NCBI GenBank assembly: GCA_014378465.1
Contig: JACMNQ010000001.1
Location: forward strand, 1 to 64,000
DNA length: 64,000 nt
Source: Oligoflexia bacterium
GTDB lineage: Bacteria; Bdellovibrionota; UBA1018
Reading direction: 5' to 3'
Shown: piece by piece, positions 1-7,985 of the stretch
How the letters are laid out: each line of letters opens with the position of its first letter
Numbering within the stretch: position 1 is the first letter of the stretch
Notes under the pieces: generated by a model
What the model was told of the DNA's origin: nothing
Databases searched by the model: none
The model's input: only the letters and a program-made list of their open reading frames with translations
Program-made: the position numbers and the translations under genes

Positions 1-52
1 AAAAGGCCTTACTTTACTGATCTCATCGTCAGTCTGAAGTAAGGCCTTTTTT
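1..52. terminator. bidirectional Rho-independent terminator
   Basis: A perfect 14-bp inverted repeat (1-14 and 37-50) encloses a 22-nt loop. The plus strand ends in a T-run (47-52) and the minus strand in a T-run formed by the A-run at 1-4, so it can stop transcription from both sides. It separates the LPS gene run from whatever lies upstream of the window. Confidence 0.85.
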
Positions 53-87
53 CGTTGGTCTTCGTTTGTTCTCTATTCCTGTTCCGG

Positions 88-105
88 CTCCTTCTCCTTC
101 TCCTT
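88..105 (+). repeat. CTCCTT hexanucleotide repeat, 3 copies
   Basis: Three perfect CTCCTT units lie in a pyrimidine-rich tract (about 72-130) just upstream of the heptosyltransferase start. If translation began at 66 instead of 165 it would encode a Pro-Ser repeat. A longer hexanucleotide repeat occurs in the next gene. Confidence 0.7.
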
Positions 106-164
106 CTTTGTCCTCTCCTTTGCCTTGCCTTGTGAAGGGGGCATCCTTGTGGTGTGATACGATA

Positions 165-1271
165 ATGAAAGTTCGAGGCCAAACCAGTCCCGAAGGAAAG
201 TATCAATCGACTAAAACCCTTATTTTTAGGCTAAGTAGCTTAGGTGATGTGGTCTTGGCAACATCGGTCCTGTCTGCCCACAAGGGGCAGGCAGACTGGG
301 TTGTTGCACGTGAATTTTCTTCTCTTCTGGAGGGGCATCCACGCATCAACCGTGTCTGGACTTTTGATCGTCAATCGGGACTTCTTGGGTGGCTTGAGCT
401 CTGTGAGCAACTTTGGAAAGAGGGATACTCTGAAGTTCTTGATCTCCATTCAAGCCTGCGCACTCGGCTTGCCAAGGTTTATTTCCGCTGGTTGGCTTTG
501 AGAGATGGGCGGTCGCTTCCACGATGGCGGCGACTCGCCAAGTCCCGCTGGAAATCGGTCGGCCTCTTTCTTTTCAAAACGTTTTGGCCGTCCATATTGA
601 GGCCCGTTCCGTATCGAAGACGTTTTGCACTGCTCGGCGGAGGACTTGGGAATGAAACACCTGACTTCAAGTGGCTCCTTGGAAGGGACGGTTGCCACTC
701 GTGGGAAAATTTTTTAGCAAAGATGAATAGCAAGACGACTCGAGAAGGGCTTGCCGGAGGTAATTATCTTTGTGTCATGCCCAGTGCAGCTTGGGAAGGC
801 AAGCGGTTACCCGTTGAAACTTTCTTAAGGGCCATCAAAGAGACGGAGCCTCTTCCCGTAATCTTAGGGACGGCAACGGATCAAGAAAGTCTGCAATTGG
901 TGGATCTTCTTGAACGGAGCAAATTGCCATTCATTTCTGGAGTTGGGAAGTGGACGCTCCCTCAAGTTGCGATGGTTTTGGGGAATTCCATGGGCTATTT
1001 GGGTAACGACACAGGTCTAGCGCATCTTGCAGAAGCCGTAGGAGTTCCCGCTCTAGTCATCTTCGGCCCCACAGTTCCGGAGATGGGGTTTGGCCCGTGG
1101 CATGAGCAAAGTCGTGTCATTGATTCGCCTCTCTGGTGTCGACCCTGCAGCAAGGATGGTCGCGCATGTTTCAGGCCAATCAAGAGGTATCGCTGTCTAA
1201 GCGAAATTCAGCCCGCAGGGCTTACATCTGCAGTTAATTCGGTGGTCAATGGCAAACAGCAGCTCCCTTAG
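165..1271 (+). CDS. ADP-heptose:LPS heptosyltransferase-like glycosyltransferase (GT9)
   Basis: A GT9-family enzyme that would add heptose to the inner core of LPS on the cytoplasmic face of the inner membrane. The N-terminus LIFRLSSLGDVVLATSVL is the typical start of the WaaC/WaaF/RfaF family. The C-terminal half carries the nucleotide-sugar site GNDTGLAHLAEAVGVP and a Cys-rich segment LWCRPCSKDGRACF seen in many WaaF-like proteins. I chose the ATG at 165 because an in-frame ATG at 66 would add a Pro/Ser low-complexity leader encoded by a hexamer repeat. No strong SD is visible for either. It overlaps the Kdo transferase gene by 23 bp, which suggests co-translation. Which heptose it transfers cannot be told. 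Confidence 0.85.
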   Translation: MKVRGQTSPEGKYQSTKTLIFRLSSLGDVVLATSVLSAHKGQADWVVAREFSSLLEGHPRINRVWTFDRQSGLLGWLELCEQLWKEGYSEVLDLHSSLRTRLAKVYFRWLALRDGRSLPRWRRLAKSRWKSVGLFLFKTFWPSILRPVPYRRRFALLGGGLGNETPDFKWLLGRDGCHSWENFLAKMNSKTTREGLAGGNYLCVMPSAAWEGKRLPVETFLRAIKETEPLPVILGTATDQESLQLVDLLERSKLPFISGVGKWTLPQVAMVLGNSMGYLGNDTGLAHLAEAVGVPALVIFGPTVPEMGFGPWHEQSRVIDSPLWCRPCSKDGRACFRPIKRYRCLSEIQPAGLTSAVNSVVNGKQQLP

Positions 1272-2754
1272 GCTCAGGCTCTATCGTTTATTTCAGTCCG
1301 AGTTCGTGGGGCGCATGGTGCTGCCGCTGATGATCTCGCCCACTCGCGCAGAAGAGTCGCGAAAGAATGGAATTGCAAGTACTCTTACACGCGCTTCTCC
1401 TCTATTACCTGGACCTGGACCTGGACCTGGACCTGGACCTGGACCTGGACCTGGACCTGGACCTGGACCTGGACCTGGACCTGGGCGTACGCTTCGCAAT
1501 CTTCCTTCAGCAGCAGCAGCCCAAAAAAATTTTGAACCTGACACAGTCAGTGTGGATCGCTTGGAGCAGCTGGAAGTGGAATCAGCCAAATATGGCTCTT
1601 TCCAGAGGACACGACACAAATACTGGTTTCATGCAGCGAGCGTAGGCGAACTCGAAAGCCTTTGGAGCATCATTGAGCTTCTTGCTGACCGGGAGTGCGA
1701 GATTGTCTTGAGTGTTTTCAGTGAGTCAGCGGCGATGCACTTACAGAGGCTAGCGCGCACTTTGAAGGGAAAGACGGCGAGCGTTGTATATGCGGGGTAT
1801 TCGCCATGGGAGGGCGATTGGCAGAAGGCTTTGATCAAACTGAAGCCTCACGTATTCATCACTGCAAAGTACGAAGCATGGCCCGAGCTCTGGTGCAGTC
1901 TCAGTGAGCTTGGCATTCCGCTGGTCATCGTCAGCGCGAAAGCTCGTCGTTCACTGAAGGTGGCCCGCGCTCTGTGCCGACTTCTGGGAGCACGTCTCCC
2001 CCGGATGCTCTTATTGAGTCAGACCGAAGCCAATGCCAAACTGCTTCACGATCTTTTTCCCGCGGCCCAAGTCCTGAGAGAAGATGATCCACGATGGGAC
2101 CGTGTGATTCAGAGAAAGAACCAGGGCAACAGCAGGGTGAAGGAGCTTGAAAAGACATTCATGAAATTTCCGAGACCTTGGGGCGTTCTGGGCAGTGCAT
2201 GGCCCAGTGATCTAGGCTTTTGGAGCAAGTCTGGAAAGCCGCCGGTCAATGGGACTCTCTGGATTGTCCCTCACAAGGTGGATTCACGTTCGGTCGCTGA
2301 AATCCAGATCCTGCTCAAGGAGTGGGGTCTCACTCCGGTAAGGACTACAGATCCCGTGGAGCTGAAGGTTTCGGATCAGCTGTGCGTGCTGGTCGATGAA
2401 ATGGGTTTCCTGTCAGAGCTGTATTCCATCATGGATTGGGCGTATGTCGGGGGCGGCTTCGGCAGCGGTGTCCATAGTACGATCGAACCGGCCATCCAGG
2501 GTATTCCCATTGCCACGGGTCCGGAAGGCCTTTTGAAGTTTGATGAGATTGAAATCCTTCGCCAAGCCGATCAGCTCACAGTGCTCAACGCCCCCGCGGA
2601 ATTGACCGCGTGGCTGGCTTCAGTAGAAAAGGAAATACCCGAGTTGAGCGAACGATGGCTCACTCAAGTAGATTCTCGGTTGGGTGCGTCAGTGCGAGTC
2701 TTAGATTTTATTGATTCAGCAATTCGTGATACCCTTCAAGCCTATGCAAAATAA
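1249..2754 (+). CDS. waaA: 3-deoxy-D-manno-octulosonic acid (Kdo) transferase
   Basis: Transfers Kdo from CMP-Kdo to lipid A precursor at the inner membrane. An N-terminal hydrophobic anchor region (about residues 8-32) is followed by an unusual low-complexity insert with twelve Gly-Pro units (about 55-78). The GT30 N-domain begins with [14 protein letters not shown] (about 124-137), the conserved segment with the catalytic-base Glu. The C-domain carries [17 protein letters not shown]. At 501 residues it is longer than the usual ~420, mostly because of about 60 extra residues between anchor and N-domain. It overlaps both neighbours. The fold call is firm; whether it adds one or two Kdo residues is unknown. 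Confidence 0.9.
   Translation: MANSSSLRLRLYRLFQSEFVGRMVLPLMISPTRAEESRKNGIASTLTRASPLLPGPGPGPGPGPGPGPGPGPGPGPGPGRTLRNLPSAAAAQKNFEPDTVSVDRLEQLEVESAKYGSFQRTRHKYWFHAASVGELESLWSIIELLADRECEIVLSVFSESAAMHLQRLARTLKGKTASVVYAGYSPWEGDWQKALIKLKPHVFITAKYEAWPELWCSLSELGIPLVIVSAKARRSLKVARALCRLLGARLPRMLLLSQTEANAKLLHDLFPAAQVLREDDPRWDRVIQRKNQGNSRVKELEKTFMKFPRPWGVLGSAWPSDLGFWSKSGKPPVNGTLWIVPHKVDSRSVAEIQILLKEWGLTPVRTTDPVELKVSDQLCVLVDEMGFLSELYSIMDWAYVGGGFGSGVHSTIEPAIQGIPIATGPEGLLKFDEIEILRQADQLTVLNAPAELTAWLASVEKEIPELSERWLTQVDSRLGASVRVLDFIDSAIRDTLQAYAK
1411..1482 (+). repeat. (GGACCT)12 hexanucleotide microsatellite inside waaA
   Basis: Twelve perfect tandem GGACCT units encode (Gly-Pro)12 in the waaA frame. The unit length is divisible by three, so slippage would lengthen or shorten the linker without a frameshift. 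The other plus frame would encode Leu-Asp repeats. Confidence 0.95.
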
Positions 2755-3202
2755 ATCTTCAGACTCATCTTTGATGACTTCGGGCGATGGAGCGGGGCTT
2801 GAAGTGATGCTTCGATTGCGTATGGGTTCACATGATGCTCACTATGCGGGCGGACTGGTGGACGGTGCTCGAATGCTGGCCCTTTTCGGAGACGTTGCCA
2901 CAGAGATACTGATCCGCCTGGATGGCGATGAGGGCCTCTTTCGTGCCTACGAAAAAATTGAATTCCTGGCGCCGGTTTTTGCAGGCGACTACATTGAAGC
3001 AGTGGGCAAGCTGATTCACATGGGCAAGAGTTCTCGCAAAATGGAATTTGAAGCTCGTAAAGTGATCCAGCCTCTTTCAGTCAAGAACGGTGGAACGGAC
3101 GTTTCTTCCGCTGAAGTTCTGCAAAGTCCGGTGGTAGTCTGCAGAGCGGTCGGGACTTGTGTCACTCCACTGGCCCTTCAACGGTTCTCCAAAACAGTTT
3201 AA
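2744..3202 (+). CDS. Kal-like hotdog-fold protein (3-aminobutyryl-CoA ammonia-lyase family)
   Basis: A small single-domain hotdog protein. The stretch [17 protein letters not shown], then [15 protein letters not shown] and [14 protein letters not shown], closely resembles Kal, the lysine-fermentation enzyme that deaminates 3-aminobutyryl-CoA to crotonyl-CoA; the C-terminal [10 protein letters not shown] also fits that family. No other lysine-fermentation gene is in the window and the gene is embedded in an LPS run, so the physiological substrate may differ (another acyl-CoA dehydratase or thioesterase role). ATG 2744 overlaps the end of waaA; alternative ATGs are 2711 and 2774. There is no clear SD, consistent with translational coupling. 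Confidence 0.7.
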   Translation: MQNKSSDSSLMTSGDGAGLEVMLRLRMGSHDAHYAGGLVDGARMLALFGDVATEILIRLDGDEGLFRAYEKIEFLAPVFAGDYIEAVGKLIHMGKSSRKMEFEARKVIQPLSVKNGGTDVSSAEVLQSPVVVCRAVGTCVTPLALQRFSKTV

Positions 3203-3221
3203 GACAGAGACGAGACTGATC

Positions 3222-4967
3222 TTGATCAAGCTCAAAGAAAATTATGACTGGGTTGTCGCGGGAGATCATCCAGCCGCTCTTCTCAGTGCCGCTCTGGTTG
3301 CCAAGCTCGGACTTTCCGTACTGATTGTCGATTCGAAGGAAAGGCCTCTTCGTGCGCTCCTGTCCATGCACTCCCATGAGAAGCCTCCTCAGAAGTCATC
3401 CCAAAAGTCGCCTGAGAAGGCACCTTCAGTGTATTCTGACAGAGTGACTTCACGTCTGAACGAAGAGCCCAATTTCTATCTGACTCTCCGAAGTGGACTT
3501 CTGAATGACAGCTTGAAGTCGCTGGGGATCACGGACGCGGAACTGGCCTACCAATTGAAGTCAGGGCATTTGCCTCAGATCCTGACTCCCGAACATCGAG
3601 TTCAAATCAAAGAGACCTCTGAAGCTCTGGATCATGAGTTCAATCGAGAGTTTGGACAAAAGTCAGAGTTGATCCTGGGGCTGCTCGAAGCGGTTCGGGA
3701 ATCCAGTGTCGAAGTTCTGGAATACTGGCGTACGTTTCCCGAACGCTTCACTTTCGCTCTCACCGCTGAGGCTCCCGAATCTGAAGAGCGACAGAGGTGG
3801 CCTCTCAAGAAAAAGCCCAAGCATCTGAGAAAAGCTCAGTCCTTCAATCAGCTCTGCCGTCAGCTGTTGAAGCAAAAGTTCGCCTCGAAGTCTTCAGTGC
3901 GCTTTTGGTTCAAGAACGGGTTCGGTGACGGTTCAACTTTGAAGTCAAAGAAGTTCAGCGGCGAAAAAAATGCTTCAGGCGAACTGAATGTCCTATTGGA
4001 GGGGCTGTTTGCGGGCCTCTTTTTTCCACTCACGCGATCTCAAGCGGCGTCACGAAGTCGACAGTTGCAAGGCTGGACCGTTTTTCAATCCTTGCATGCC
4101 GTGATTCTTGCGCAGTCTGGAAGCGCACTGGTTGGAGGGCCCGGCCAGCTGAAAAAAATGCTTCTGGATGCTGCAGCTCGCTTTGGTGCTCAGGTGATCT
4201 CCGAAGCAGCTTGCGTGGGCCTGGTCAGTACCGCAGGCAGATTGACCCATGTGAAGATCGAAGGTTTCGAAACGCCTGTCTCCACTCGTGGATTTCTCAG
4301 TGGGACGTCCCTTTCGGAAGTGAAGTCCGAAATCAGTTTTGATCAACGCCGTTTTTGGGATCGACTCAAGTCACCGCTCACCCCCGTCGGCTGGTCATTT
4401 CAAATTGGAATCAGAGTTAGGTCCATCAGCTTGCCTCCTGGCATGACATCCCGAATGATCTGGCAACAACCCGATTCTCCGAGTCTGGATCTCGAATTGA
4501 TCTCTGATCCCGGAAATCCAGACGAAATGCTGCTCATGTTGCGGACGGTCGTCCCGTACGCGAGTCAGTCCTTGGACCCGGAGTTCCAACGAGTGACCGC
4601 GGCAAGAATGTTTCAGAAGCTGAGGGAGCTCCTTCCTTTTCTGGAGTCGGCGGTCATCGGCATCGAGCCTGAATTTCGCACGGAAGTTCACCAGAGTTCC
4701 TCCTTCCAACAGTCGGAACCCTGTCATCGCTGGAAGGATATCGCGGAAATTCCTGCGCATCTTCTGATTTTTGGAGGCAAGGGTGTTGGCTGTCGTACCG
4801 GGATCGAAGGGCTTTTCATTTCCTCATACGAGAGTTTTCCCAGTCTTGGAAGTTTTGGGGGCTTCCTTGCCGCGATTGAAGCCAGTGCCTGGATCGCCCA
4901 TCGCTGCGGTTTGCCCGGGCCGTTCGCCGCCGCAGCAACGATGGTAGCGAAATCTGAGCACTCCTGA
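3222..4967 (+). CDS. putative FAD/NAD(P)-binding oxidoreductase, function unknown
   Basis: The N-terminus NYDWVVAGDHPAALLSAALV resembles the beta-alpha-beta dinucleotide-binding fold of phytoene-desaturase/amine-oxidase-like flavoproteins, although the glycine pattern is not classical. The C-terminus (about LLIFGGKGVGCRTG, then SLGSFGGFLAAIEAS) looks like the closing FAD-binding segment of such enzymes. The middle is Lys/Ser/Glu-rich and not recognisable. The start is unclear: TTG 3222 places the Rossmann strand near the N-terminus, while GTG 3159 would overlap kal by 44 bp. The stop overlaps the next ATG by one base. I cannot name a substrate. Confidence 0.55.
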   Translation: MIKLKENYDWVVAGDHPAALLSAALVAKLGLSVLIVDSKERPLRALLSMHSHEKPPQKSSQKSPEKAPSVYSDRVTSRLNEEPNFYLTLRSGLLNDSLKSLGITDAELAYQLKSGHLPQILTPEHRVQIKETSEALDHEFNREFGQKSELILGLLEAVRESSVEVLEYWRTFPERFTFALTAEAPESEERQRWPLKKKPKHLRKAQSFNQLCRQLLKQKFASKSSVRFWFKNGFGDGSTLKSKKFSGEKNASGELNVLLEGLFAGLFFPLTRSQAASRSRQLQGWTVFQSLHAVILAQSGSALVGGPGQLKKMLLDAAARFGAQVISEAACVGLVSTAGRLTHVKIEGFETPVSTRGFLSGTSLSEVKSEISFDQRRFWDRLKSPLTPVGWSFQIGIRVRSISLPPGMTSRMIWQQPDSPSLDLELISDPGNPDEMLLMLRTVVPYASQSLDPEFQRVTAARMFQKLRELLPFLESAVIGIEPEFRTEVHQSSSFQQSEPCHRWKDIAEIPAHLLIFGGKGVGCRTGIEGLFISSYESFPSLGSFGGFLAAIEASAWIAHRCGLPGPFAAAATMVAKSEHS

Positions 4968-6037
4968 TGAAGATCGTTCTCTTTCACCCGACTTTCCTTC
5001 CTCCTCGCGACTATGGTGGCGTGGAGCGAGTGGTTCTCTGGCTAGCGAAGGGACTGAGAGACCGAGGTCATCAGGTCTGGGTGGCCGCTTATCCTGGAAG
5101 CAGACTTCCAGCCGGGGTCACTCTCCTTGAAATGGCGCCCGACGATTCATCGGCCTTCGCGCTTCTGAAAAGGCTTCCAGCCGGGACTGATGTCGTTCAC
5201 TTCATGGCGCCTCCCGAACCGGGATCGCTCGCGAGCTTGCCTTCCGCTCATCTTCTCACCGTCCATGGAAATGGCAAACCCGGTGAGAAATTTCTGCTGA
5301 ATTCAGTTTTTTTGAGCCGAGATCATGCAGCGAGGCATGGGGCACAGGCTTATGTTCATAACGGGATCGATCCTTCTGAATATGATTTCTCACCTCGGCG
5401 TAAAGATGATCGATACCTTTTTCTCTCCAAGACCAGCTGGAAGGTGAAGAATCTTCGGGGCGCAGTTTCTGTTTGCCGTGGTGCGAAAGTGGGGCTTCGC
5501 ATCGCAGGAGGAAATCGTCCATGGCTCGTGCGAAGTGGTGTCAGATGCAGATCGCTTCTCGGTGCGGACCTTCACTGGGAGGGGCCTGTCTCTGGAGCGA
5601 GAAAAGCGGAACTCCTGGCCAGGGCAAAAGCGCTTCTCTTTCCTGTGCTTTGGGAAGAACCTTTCGGACTGGTCGTGGTTGAGGCGCTCATGTCAGGTAC
5701 CCCTGTCATCGCAACCCCAAAAGGCGGTCTTTCAGAGCTCGTGACTTCCGATGTCGGTATACTTCTGAATTGGCGGGACCAGGATGCCTGGAGGGATCAA
5801 CTGAGAGAGGGGACCGCCAGATGGGAGCCGGAAGCGTGTCGTGAACGTGCCATGAAGCTTTTTCATTTTCAAGTGATGGCAGCCTCATATGAACAGTATT
5901 ACCGCAAGGTGATGAGCGGCCAATCGCTCCATGAAAATTTTCCCATCACACGGAGTGCTTCGAGTTTTTCCAGTGATGCAGTAAAAAAGTTTGAAGTGCT
6001 TCAACTCAGAGCGGATCCGCAGGAGAATGGCCAGTGA
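4967..6037 (+). CDS. GT4-family glycosyltransferase
   Basis: A GT-B glycosyltransferase. The N-domain begins MKIVLFHPTFLPPRDYGG, the loop typical of retaining GT4 enzymes. The C-domain has the family signature LWEEPFGLVVVEALMSGTP followed by VIATPKGGLSELV, including the E-x7-E pair that contacts the sugar nucleotide. The protein is likely cytosolic or peripheral at the inner membrane and, given the upstream waa genes, plausibly decorates LPS or another envelope glycan; the sugar is unknown. Its start overlaps the preceding stop by one base, and its stop overlaps the purB start (GTGA). Confidence 0.8.
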   Translation: MKIVLFHPTFLPPRDYGGVERVVLWLAKGLRDRGHQVWVAAYPGSRLPAGVTLLEMAPDDSSAFALLKRLPAGTDVVHFMAPPEPGSLASLPSAHLLTVHGNGKPGEKFLLNSVFLSRDHAARHGAQAYVHNGIDPSEYDFSPRRKDDRYLFLSKTSWKVKNLRGAVSVCRGAKVGLRIAGGNRPWLVRSGVRCRSLLGADLHWEGPVSGARKAELLARAKALLFPVLWEEPFGLVVVEALMSGTPVIATPKGGLSELVTSDVGILLNWRDQDAWRDQLREGTARWEPEACRERAMKLFHFQVMAASYEQYYRKVMSGQSLHENFPITRSASSFSSDAVKKFEVLQLRADPQENGQ

Positions 6038-7353
6038 TTGAACGTTACAGTCGACCCGAAATGTCAGCCATATGGAGTGAGCGTACGCGGTACCTCACCT
6101 GGTTGCGAGTTGAGCTTGCGGTATGCGAGGAGCTTGCTTCGGAAGGGAAAATCCCGAATCGAGATTGGCTCGAGCTCAAGAAGAAGACGGCAGCTTTGAT
6201 GAGTGACGGAGGGGTCGAACCCAAACGTGTGGAGCATCATGAACGGATCACGCGCCACGACGTCATCGCATTCACCACGGCAGTCGCGGAGAAAATCGGG
6301 CCCATTTCCCGGTACATTCATTTCGGACTGACGTCATCCGATGTGGTGGATACCGCTCTTTCTCTGGTGATTCAGGAGGCTGGAAAAATTCTCCGCGCTG
6401 ATATCGAGCTCCTGCTTGCAACTTTGAAGGCAAAAGCGTTGAAGTACAAGGCCCTTCCGACGATCGGACGCTCTCACGGCATCCATGCAGAGCCGACATC
6501 CTTCGGTCTCAAATTTCTTGGATGGTACACGGAGTGGCAGAGAAACTTGAGCCGGCTCGAAAGAGCTCTCGAAGCCACCGCTTATGGCAAGTTGTCCGGC
6601 GCAGTGGGAGTGAATCCCCACTGGAGTCCGAATTTTGAGAAAAAGGTTTTGAAGCGCCTTGAGTTGAAACGCGAACTGGTCAGCACTCAGGTCCTGCCGC
6701 GCGATCGCCACGCCGAGCTGATGAATGTCATCGCGCTCTGTGGCAGTTCCATAGAAAGAATCGCAGTCGAGCTCAGGCATCTCCAGCGCTCGGAGGTGGG
6801 AGAAGTGATGGAGGGATTTGCAAAGGGTCAGAAAGGATCGAGCGCTATGCCTCACAAGCGCAATCCAATTTCTTCTGAAAATCTTACCGGCTGTGCGAGG
6901 CTTCTTCGCAGCTACGCTCAGGCGGCACTCGAAGACGTGGCGCTCTGGCATGAGCGAGACATCAGTCATTCCGCAGTCGAGAGGGTGATTCTGCCAGATT
7001 CTTTCACACTGTTGAACTACGCTCTCCATCGACTCAATGGTGTGCTTTCCGGCCTGGTGGTCAAAGAAGACCAGATCGCGGCAACTCTGCAGAAAGCGGG
7101 AGCTACCGTTTTCTCTGGGCACTATCTCCTGAAGTTGGTTGAAAAAGGGGCAACGCGTGAGGAAGCTTATGCTTGGGTACAGGACTGCGCCTTGAGAAGT
7201 TTCGAAGGTGAGGGAGAGTTCATTGAGCTTCTGCAGAATCACGAAAGGATCCGGGCTCTGCTCTCGGCCGCTGAAATCCGAAAACTTGGAACCTTTCAGT
7301 ACCAGCTCCGACACGTAGAGGAAATCTACCGGCAAGTCTTGCGTGGCGGCTGA
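6034..7353 (+). CDS. purB: adenylosuccinate lyase
   Basis: Catalyses two steps of purine synthesis: SAICAR to AICAR plus fumarate, and adenylosuccinate to AMP plus fumarate. A fumarase/aspartase-superfamily protein of normal length (439 aa). HFGLTSSDVVDTA (about 96-108), the GRSHGIHAEP segment (about 145-154) with the catalytic-acid His, and the signature SSAMPHKRNP (269-278) with the catalytic Ser are all intact. The GTG start at 6034 overlaps the upstream stop and has an AGGAGAA SD at 6021-6027. It closes the plus-strand run begun by waaF/waaA. Confidence 0.96.
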   Translation: MIERYSRPEMSAIWSERTRYLTWLRVELAVCEELASEGKIPNRDWLELKKKTAALMSDGGVEPKRVEHHERITRHDVIAFTTAVAEKIGPISRYIHFGLTSSDVVDTALSLVIQEAGKILRADIELLLATLKAKALKYKALPTIGRSHGIHAEPTSFGLKFLGWYTEWQRNLSRLERALEATAYGKLSGAVGVNPHWSPNFEKKVLKRLELKRELVSTQVLPRDRHAELMNVIALCGSSIERIAVELRHLQRSEVGEVMEGFAKGQKGSSAMPHKRNPISSENLTGCARLLRSYAQAALEDVALWHERDISHSAVERVILPDSFTLLNYALHRLNGVLSGLVVKEDQIAATLQKAGATVFSGHYLLKLVEKGATREEAYAWVQDCALRSFEGEGEFIELLQNHERIRALLSAAEIRKLGTFQYQLRHVEEIYRQVLRGG

Positions 7354-7368
7354 GTTTCCGTCGATAAT
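7339..7368 (+). promoter_or_regulatory. predicted promoter of the pilin gene, leaderless geometry
   Basis: -35-like TTGCGT (7339-7344), 18-bp spacer, -10 GATAAT (7363-7368), then six bases to the ATG at 7375. Transcription would begin at or next to the start codon. The GGGAGC directly before the ATG is too close to serve as a normal SD. Confidence 0.5.
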
Positions 7369-7374
7369 GGGAGC

Positions 7375-7572
7375 ATGAGCTTTTGGAATTCTGAAGAAGG
7401 GCAGGCGACCACTGAGTACATTCTAATGCTCTCAGTGGCCATCAGTCTGCTTCTTCTCGTCTTCAAGACTCTCAGACCCCTCTATGATCGCCTGATCAGC
7501 TCAACTCTCAGTCGAATTGACCGGATGCTCTTTTCGAAGGAGGGCATGCATCACCTCAATATCGGAAGATGA
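7375..7572 (+). CDS. Flp-like small pilin/pseudopilin
   Basis: A 65-residue protein with a short leader ending in Gly followed by QATTEYILML: the G/xxxxEY pattern (Glu at +5, Tyr at +6) is the class IVb/Flp prepilin cleavage site recognised by prepilin peptidase. One hydrophobic helix (about residues 16-32) follows, then an amphipathic tail of about 30 residues. No tad/flp secretion genes or prepilin peptidase lie nearby, so this is an orphan pilin or pseudopilin served by a machine encoded elsewhere. Confidence 0.7.
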   Translation: MSFWNSEEGQATTEYILMLSVAISLLLLVFKTLRPLYDRLISSTLSRIDRMLFSKEGMHHLNIGR

Positions 7573-7985
7573 TCAAAACTGATCACGACACTGACACCTG
7601 CCTACTCCTTGGACAACTCAAGTAAAATTTTCACACCTGTAGCCCGGATTCGGCTCATGAAAAACCCGAGCTAAACTCGCAAAAGACTGAAATCACGCAT
7701 CTTTTTTATCGCTTGTGCTTTCACCAGGCGGGACATGATACCCGAATAACGCATTGTTTCAAGGACTTATTTCGGCTCTTTTTAAAGTGGTGCCGTCATA
7801 TCCACTACTGCATTGATTGATTTTGCGCGTTATTGTTCCTGTTGCTGCGGAAGTCTTTGAATTAAATGAATATTTTAGATCATAAAGTACCTGACGTTCT
7901 TGGCTCGACTATTGCTTATGGGACGCTGTTCGATTGCTATTGCCGTTTCCCCGTTTCACGACGGGCCTATCAGGAGTGTTCTCTT
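7573..7985. other. intergenic region, no gene seen
   Basis: AT-richer than its neighbours and presumably holding the OMP promoter. Two TGATCA palindromes lie 10 bp apart (7570-7575, 7580-7585). An in-frame ATG at 7866 could extend the OMP by 40 residues, but that would bury the signal peptide. No RNA gene or terminator stands out. Confidence 0.5.

Noticed and set aside
1411-1482. On/off phase variation of waaA by repeat slippage
   Set aside because: Each unit is six bases, so gain or loss keeps the frame. Only linker length can vary.
1367-1645. Leu-Asp repeat protein in a second plus frame
   Set aside because: Only the GGACCT repeat read out of frame; the waaA frame continues through with conserved GT30 motifs.
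6334-7335. 333-codon minus-strand frame
   Set aside because: Antisense to purB, whose signature motifs are all in the plus frame.
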